A stretch of DNA of 64,000 bases from Anaeromyces robustus (Eukaryota; Neocallimastigomycota; Neocallimastigomycetes; Neocallimastigales; Neocallimastigaceae). Below are positions 60,661 through 64,000 of this stretch, piece after piece (the stretch's first letter is position 1; each line of letters opens with the position of its first letter). The notes under the pieces were generated by a model that searched no databases, was not told the DNA's origin, and was given only the letters and a program-made list of their open reading frames with translations. Location: the NCBI GenBank assembly GCA_002104895.1, contig MCFG01000116.1, positions 92,501 through 156,500 of the forward strand, in the 5' to 3' direction. The translations under genes and the position numbers were made by a program.

Positions 60661-61074
60661 TTTTCTTTTAACTTTATATTATTGCTTTAGTTTTCTTTCT
60701 TATTATTTTATATAAATATTTCTTTTTTTAAATATTTTATTTTATTTTATTTTAAATATTACTTTATTATAAAAAAATCTTTTTTTTATTTTAATTATTA
60801 ATTTTTTATTACTTATTGAATGATATTATTATGTAATAAAAGAATTATTAAAAAAATGATTGAATATTAAAATATTAAAAAAAAATTAATAAGATAAAAC
60901 AAAAGAAAAAGGTCTTTCCGCGAATCATTCATTTAATCCCATTAATTTTTAAGAATTTTTTGATTTAATGTTATCTATAATAATAAAATAAAAATTATAT
61001 ATATATATTTAATTATTTATATATTAATAATATTATATAATATATTATATATTCTTTTTTTTTTTTTTTTTTTT
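59394..61074. other. convergent intergenic (PUS1 / coatomer beta 3' ends)
   Basis: 1.7 kb between convergent stops with no gene. Includes a GATAAT-type repeat (59811-59838), a TTTA array (60108-60192), ATTTATTAATTTTT-type tandem repeats (60440-60560), a T-run near 60620-60651, and a lone GC-richer patch with TCTTTCCGCGAATCATTC at 60913-60930. Confidence 0.6.
60108..60192. repeat. (TTTA)n tetranucleotide array
   Basis: About 85 bp of TTTA repeats, preceded by two copies of a TTTCATTAATTAATTTATTATA unit. Confidence 0.93.
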
Positions 61075-62071
61075 TCATTTCAAATTTACCTTATCACCAA
61101 GACTAAGAGCAATACCTTGAGTCTTACTACGAATACGAATATGTCCAGCAATTGAATCGCCTTGTTTTTCTAAACAAATATTTGCTAAAGCATCTTCACC
61201 AAATATACTTCTAGCATACATATTAGCACCTAAGAAACCACATTCTCCAGATAAAGCATGTTCTGGAGTAAGGCAAGCCATATTTGTTGTCTTCATAATA
61301 TGGTTAATATATTGTCTTAAATCGCTATAAAATAAAATATTAAAAAAAAATATTTTTTATTAAATTATATATAATTATGATTTAGTATAATTTATATTTA
61401 ATAAAATTAATATCTTAATTTTTTTTTTTTTTTTTTTTTTGATTAATTTTTGATTTAATTAAAAATATGTTTTTTATTTTCTATGAATTAATACTTACGT
61501 TATATTAGTATTAACGTTAACCTTATTTTCCCATTCGAATTCAGTCCACATGGAACGGAACTATTTTAATTATTTATTTATAATAAATGTAAATATTAAT
61601 TAATATAAAGTATTTACATATATAATTAATATATGATAATAATTATTATCATTTATTATCATATATGATCATATATATATTTATGATTTAATATATTTAT
61701 ATATTATTAAAAAAAAAAAAAAAATACCTTAGTTTCAGTACAGTAAGCTGGTTTAATGTAATCCATAATATCAATATGAATATCATTAAGAATAACACAT
61801 GAAGTATCTAAGGCACCTGGACCATCATATACAATATTACCAAATATGACACCAGTTTCAGTAGATGAAACTTTAATATTAGCCTTAACAGTATGGAAAC
61901 CATGTGGTCTTAAAGTATGTGGAACTGGAGTTTCAAGTAATTTAAGATCACCAAGAGTAGAGAATTCTAATGTAAGGTTTTGAAGAGTTTCACTAGTTTG
62001 ATTAACGATAAGAATATCTATTTAAATATTAATTATTAATATATATATAAAGAATAATAATTTAATATATC

Positions 62072-62112
<41 letters not shown>

Positions 62113-64000
62113 TAAATAAATATATATATATTATAAATATATAATATATTTACCAAGTAAAATGTTGTATTGATGAACGTTTACGTATGCTTCAGCATAA
62201 ACTGGATCTGAGAAACCAGTTAATTGCATAACTCTACTTAATTGTGAAGTAACCTTAGCAGTCTTACTAGATGAACCAGTAGCACGAGTAAGATCAGCTT
62301 CAATCTTTTAATTATAAATATAATATAATATAAAATAAAAAAATAAATTAAAATAAATTAATATAAAATAAAAATTAATTAATAATATGTTAATTATTAT
62401 ATATTTATTTTTATAAAATATAAATAAATATATATATATATAATATATAAAACATTAAATAATATTATAAAATAATATTAATTAATTATAATTACTTCAT
62501 CATTTTCTGATTGAACATTCTTCTTTGATTTTAATAAACTAAAGTTAATAACATCATCAACTTGTATAGCATGATTCTTTTTATTTAATTCCTTTTCTTG
62601 GGCTGCCTTTTTCTATTATTTTATATTTAATATATTATAATAATATATTATTATAATATTAATATAAGAATCTACTCTTTTTTTTTTTTATCCATAAATA
62701 CAAATATTTAATCTATTTCTTAACTTAAAAAAAAAAAAGAATATCAAATATTTTTTAACTTACATCTTGAGTACGGACTAATTGTGAATAAGCATTTCTA
62801 CTATCATTTAAGAAGGCTTCCTTTAATAACTTATCTTCTGGAACTGAAGATAAAGTACGAAGACAAGTCATAATACGTTCAACTGAATCTTCATCAATAG
62901 TAGAATTAACAAACTTGGAACGACCAAGGTTAATAATACCAGTCATAATTAACATAGCCTATTTATAATGTAAGTAAAAAAAAAAAATAGATACATATAA
63001 ATATTTAATTTTAATCATTTCAATAAAAAAGGAATTAAAATAATTAAAAAAATTTTTTTAAATAAATATTAATAAATATATTTACTTCAGATTTTAAAGT
63101 GTTAACTTTTTCAGCATCTTGACATAATTCTTCATATCTTAAAATTAACTTAGTAAGGGTAGCAGCTAAAACTGTACCTAAGTAGAAATCACTCTTTAAT
63201 AATAAAGCTCTAATTGGTGGTTTTTGCTTATTTTCTTTCTTTGCATTAGTTGAAGAACTAAATGCACTTTCTGTAGCATATGTACCATCAGCAAGAACAC
63301 GTGGTTGAGCTGATTTCTTTTCTTCACCATCTTTCTTTTCGTCTTCATTTTCATTTTCATAGCTTCTCTGTTATATATAAACAAATTTATTAAATTGAAT
63401 ATTTTTTTAATAAATAATAGAATTATTAATATTGATTAAATAAATAAATTAAATATTTAAATATTTAAATATTTAAATAATTATATATATATATAAATAT
63501 AAAAGAAATGTACTTGTTCAGAAGCAAGTAATGGTAAATCACCCAAAGTGTTTCTTATTTCATTCATAGCAGCTTCAATATCTTCGACAGTGAGACAATA
63601 TTCACCAATAATCCATAAAGCACCTCTAAAGACTCTACCAGTCTTCATTTCCATAAAGGATTCCATTAACTTTGTAACAATCTTAGAACGTAATTCTGGA
63701 ATCTTTTCAAGAACTTCCCTATATTAATTAATTAATATTATATATAAAATGTTATTAATCTCGGCCAATATATAAATATATATAATAATTTATATAATAA
63801 TTATAATTTATATTATGAATAAATATATATAAATAAAATATAATAAAATAAAATATTTACTTGACAAAGTTAATAACATCAACAGCTGAAGCATTATGAG
63901 CATCACCTAAGAATTCCATTAATACATAAACAACATTTGCAGCAACTTCATGGAATTTAATAGCACATGTATGAATAGCATGAATAAGAAGTTGACGGTA
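61075..64000 (-). CDS. SEC26: coatomer subunit beta (COPI), C-terminal part, 9 exons in window
   Basis: Part of the COPI coat for Golgi-to-ER and intra-Golgi vesicles. The gene is cut by the right edge; the start lies outside. Exons (minus): 63861-64000 (partial), 63514-63718, 63086-63367, 62764-62958, 62496-62612, 62154-62304, 61728-62017, 61499-61560, 61075-61324, joining to ~563 aa of a ~950-aa protein. Recognisable blocks: [20 protein letters not shown] and [13 protein letters not shown] from the adaptin-like solenoid; a charged linker ([17 protein letters not shown]); [40 protein letters not shown] and [16 protein letters not shown] from the appendage; and the conserved end [20 protein letters not shown]. 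These match beta-COP rather than gamma-COP or AP-complex adaptins. Phases are consistent throughout and the stop is TGA. Codon use is of the highly expressed type. Confidence 0.95.

Overview
The window is nuclear DNA from an extremely AT-rich fungus. The best guess is an anaerobic gut fungus (Neocallimastigomycota) or a close zoosporic relative. Three things point there. (1) The intergenic DNA is almost pure A/T, with long homopolymers and TTTA, AAT and similar arrays. (2) Genes are cut by many short AT-rich introns, with GTAAGT/GTAAAT/GTATAT donors and TAG or AAG acceptors. (3) The gene content is fungal: a Yap1/Pap1-type bZIP factor with a CSELK-type C-terminal cysteine domain, and a PPIL6-like cyclophilin of the kind found in flagellated lineages. 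The species assignment is inference; the fungal and eukaryotic character is seen directly.

Layout, left to right. GAPDH (-) has a 17-nt first exon 736 bp away from its body. Four genes on + follow: PIG-P/GPI19 (GPI-anchor synthesis), a PKA catalytic subunit, a divergent PAS-kinase/PIM-like kinase with a large glutamine-rich insert, and ARL6IP4-like SR nuclear protein. The last converges on cytosolic isoleucyl-tRNA synthetase (-, 12 exons). After a 3.3-kb desert come a Yap1-like bZIP (+), a 5.7-kb desert holding a decayed ~200-bp fragment of large-subunit rRNA, a rhodanese/dual-specificity phosphatase fusion (+), RPA3 (+) and folylpolyglutamate synthase (+). The last converges on glutaminyl-tRNA synthetase (-). 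A PPIL6-like cyclophilin (-) and PUS1 (+) are divergent neighbours. The C-terminal ~563 residues of coatomer beta (-) run off the right edge.

There is no operon logic. These are ordinary housekeeping and signalling genes in monocistronic order: translation (IleRS, GlnRS, PUS1), glycolysis, folate, secretion (COPI, GPI anchor), replication (RPA3) and signalling (PKA, kinase, phosphatase, bZIP). Exons were joined by hand; every joined frame closes on a stop with consistent phases, which is strong internal support, but no transcript evidence was available.

I saw no CRISPR array, intact transposon, tRNA gene, biosynthetic cluster or obviously new multi-gene system. The items most worth a second look are the rRNA fragment, the altered cysteine set of the Yap1-like factor, the degenerate active site of the PPIL6-like protein, the insert and motif changes in the second kinase, the possible dual-start targeting of FPGS, and the tiny first exons of GAPDH and IleRS.
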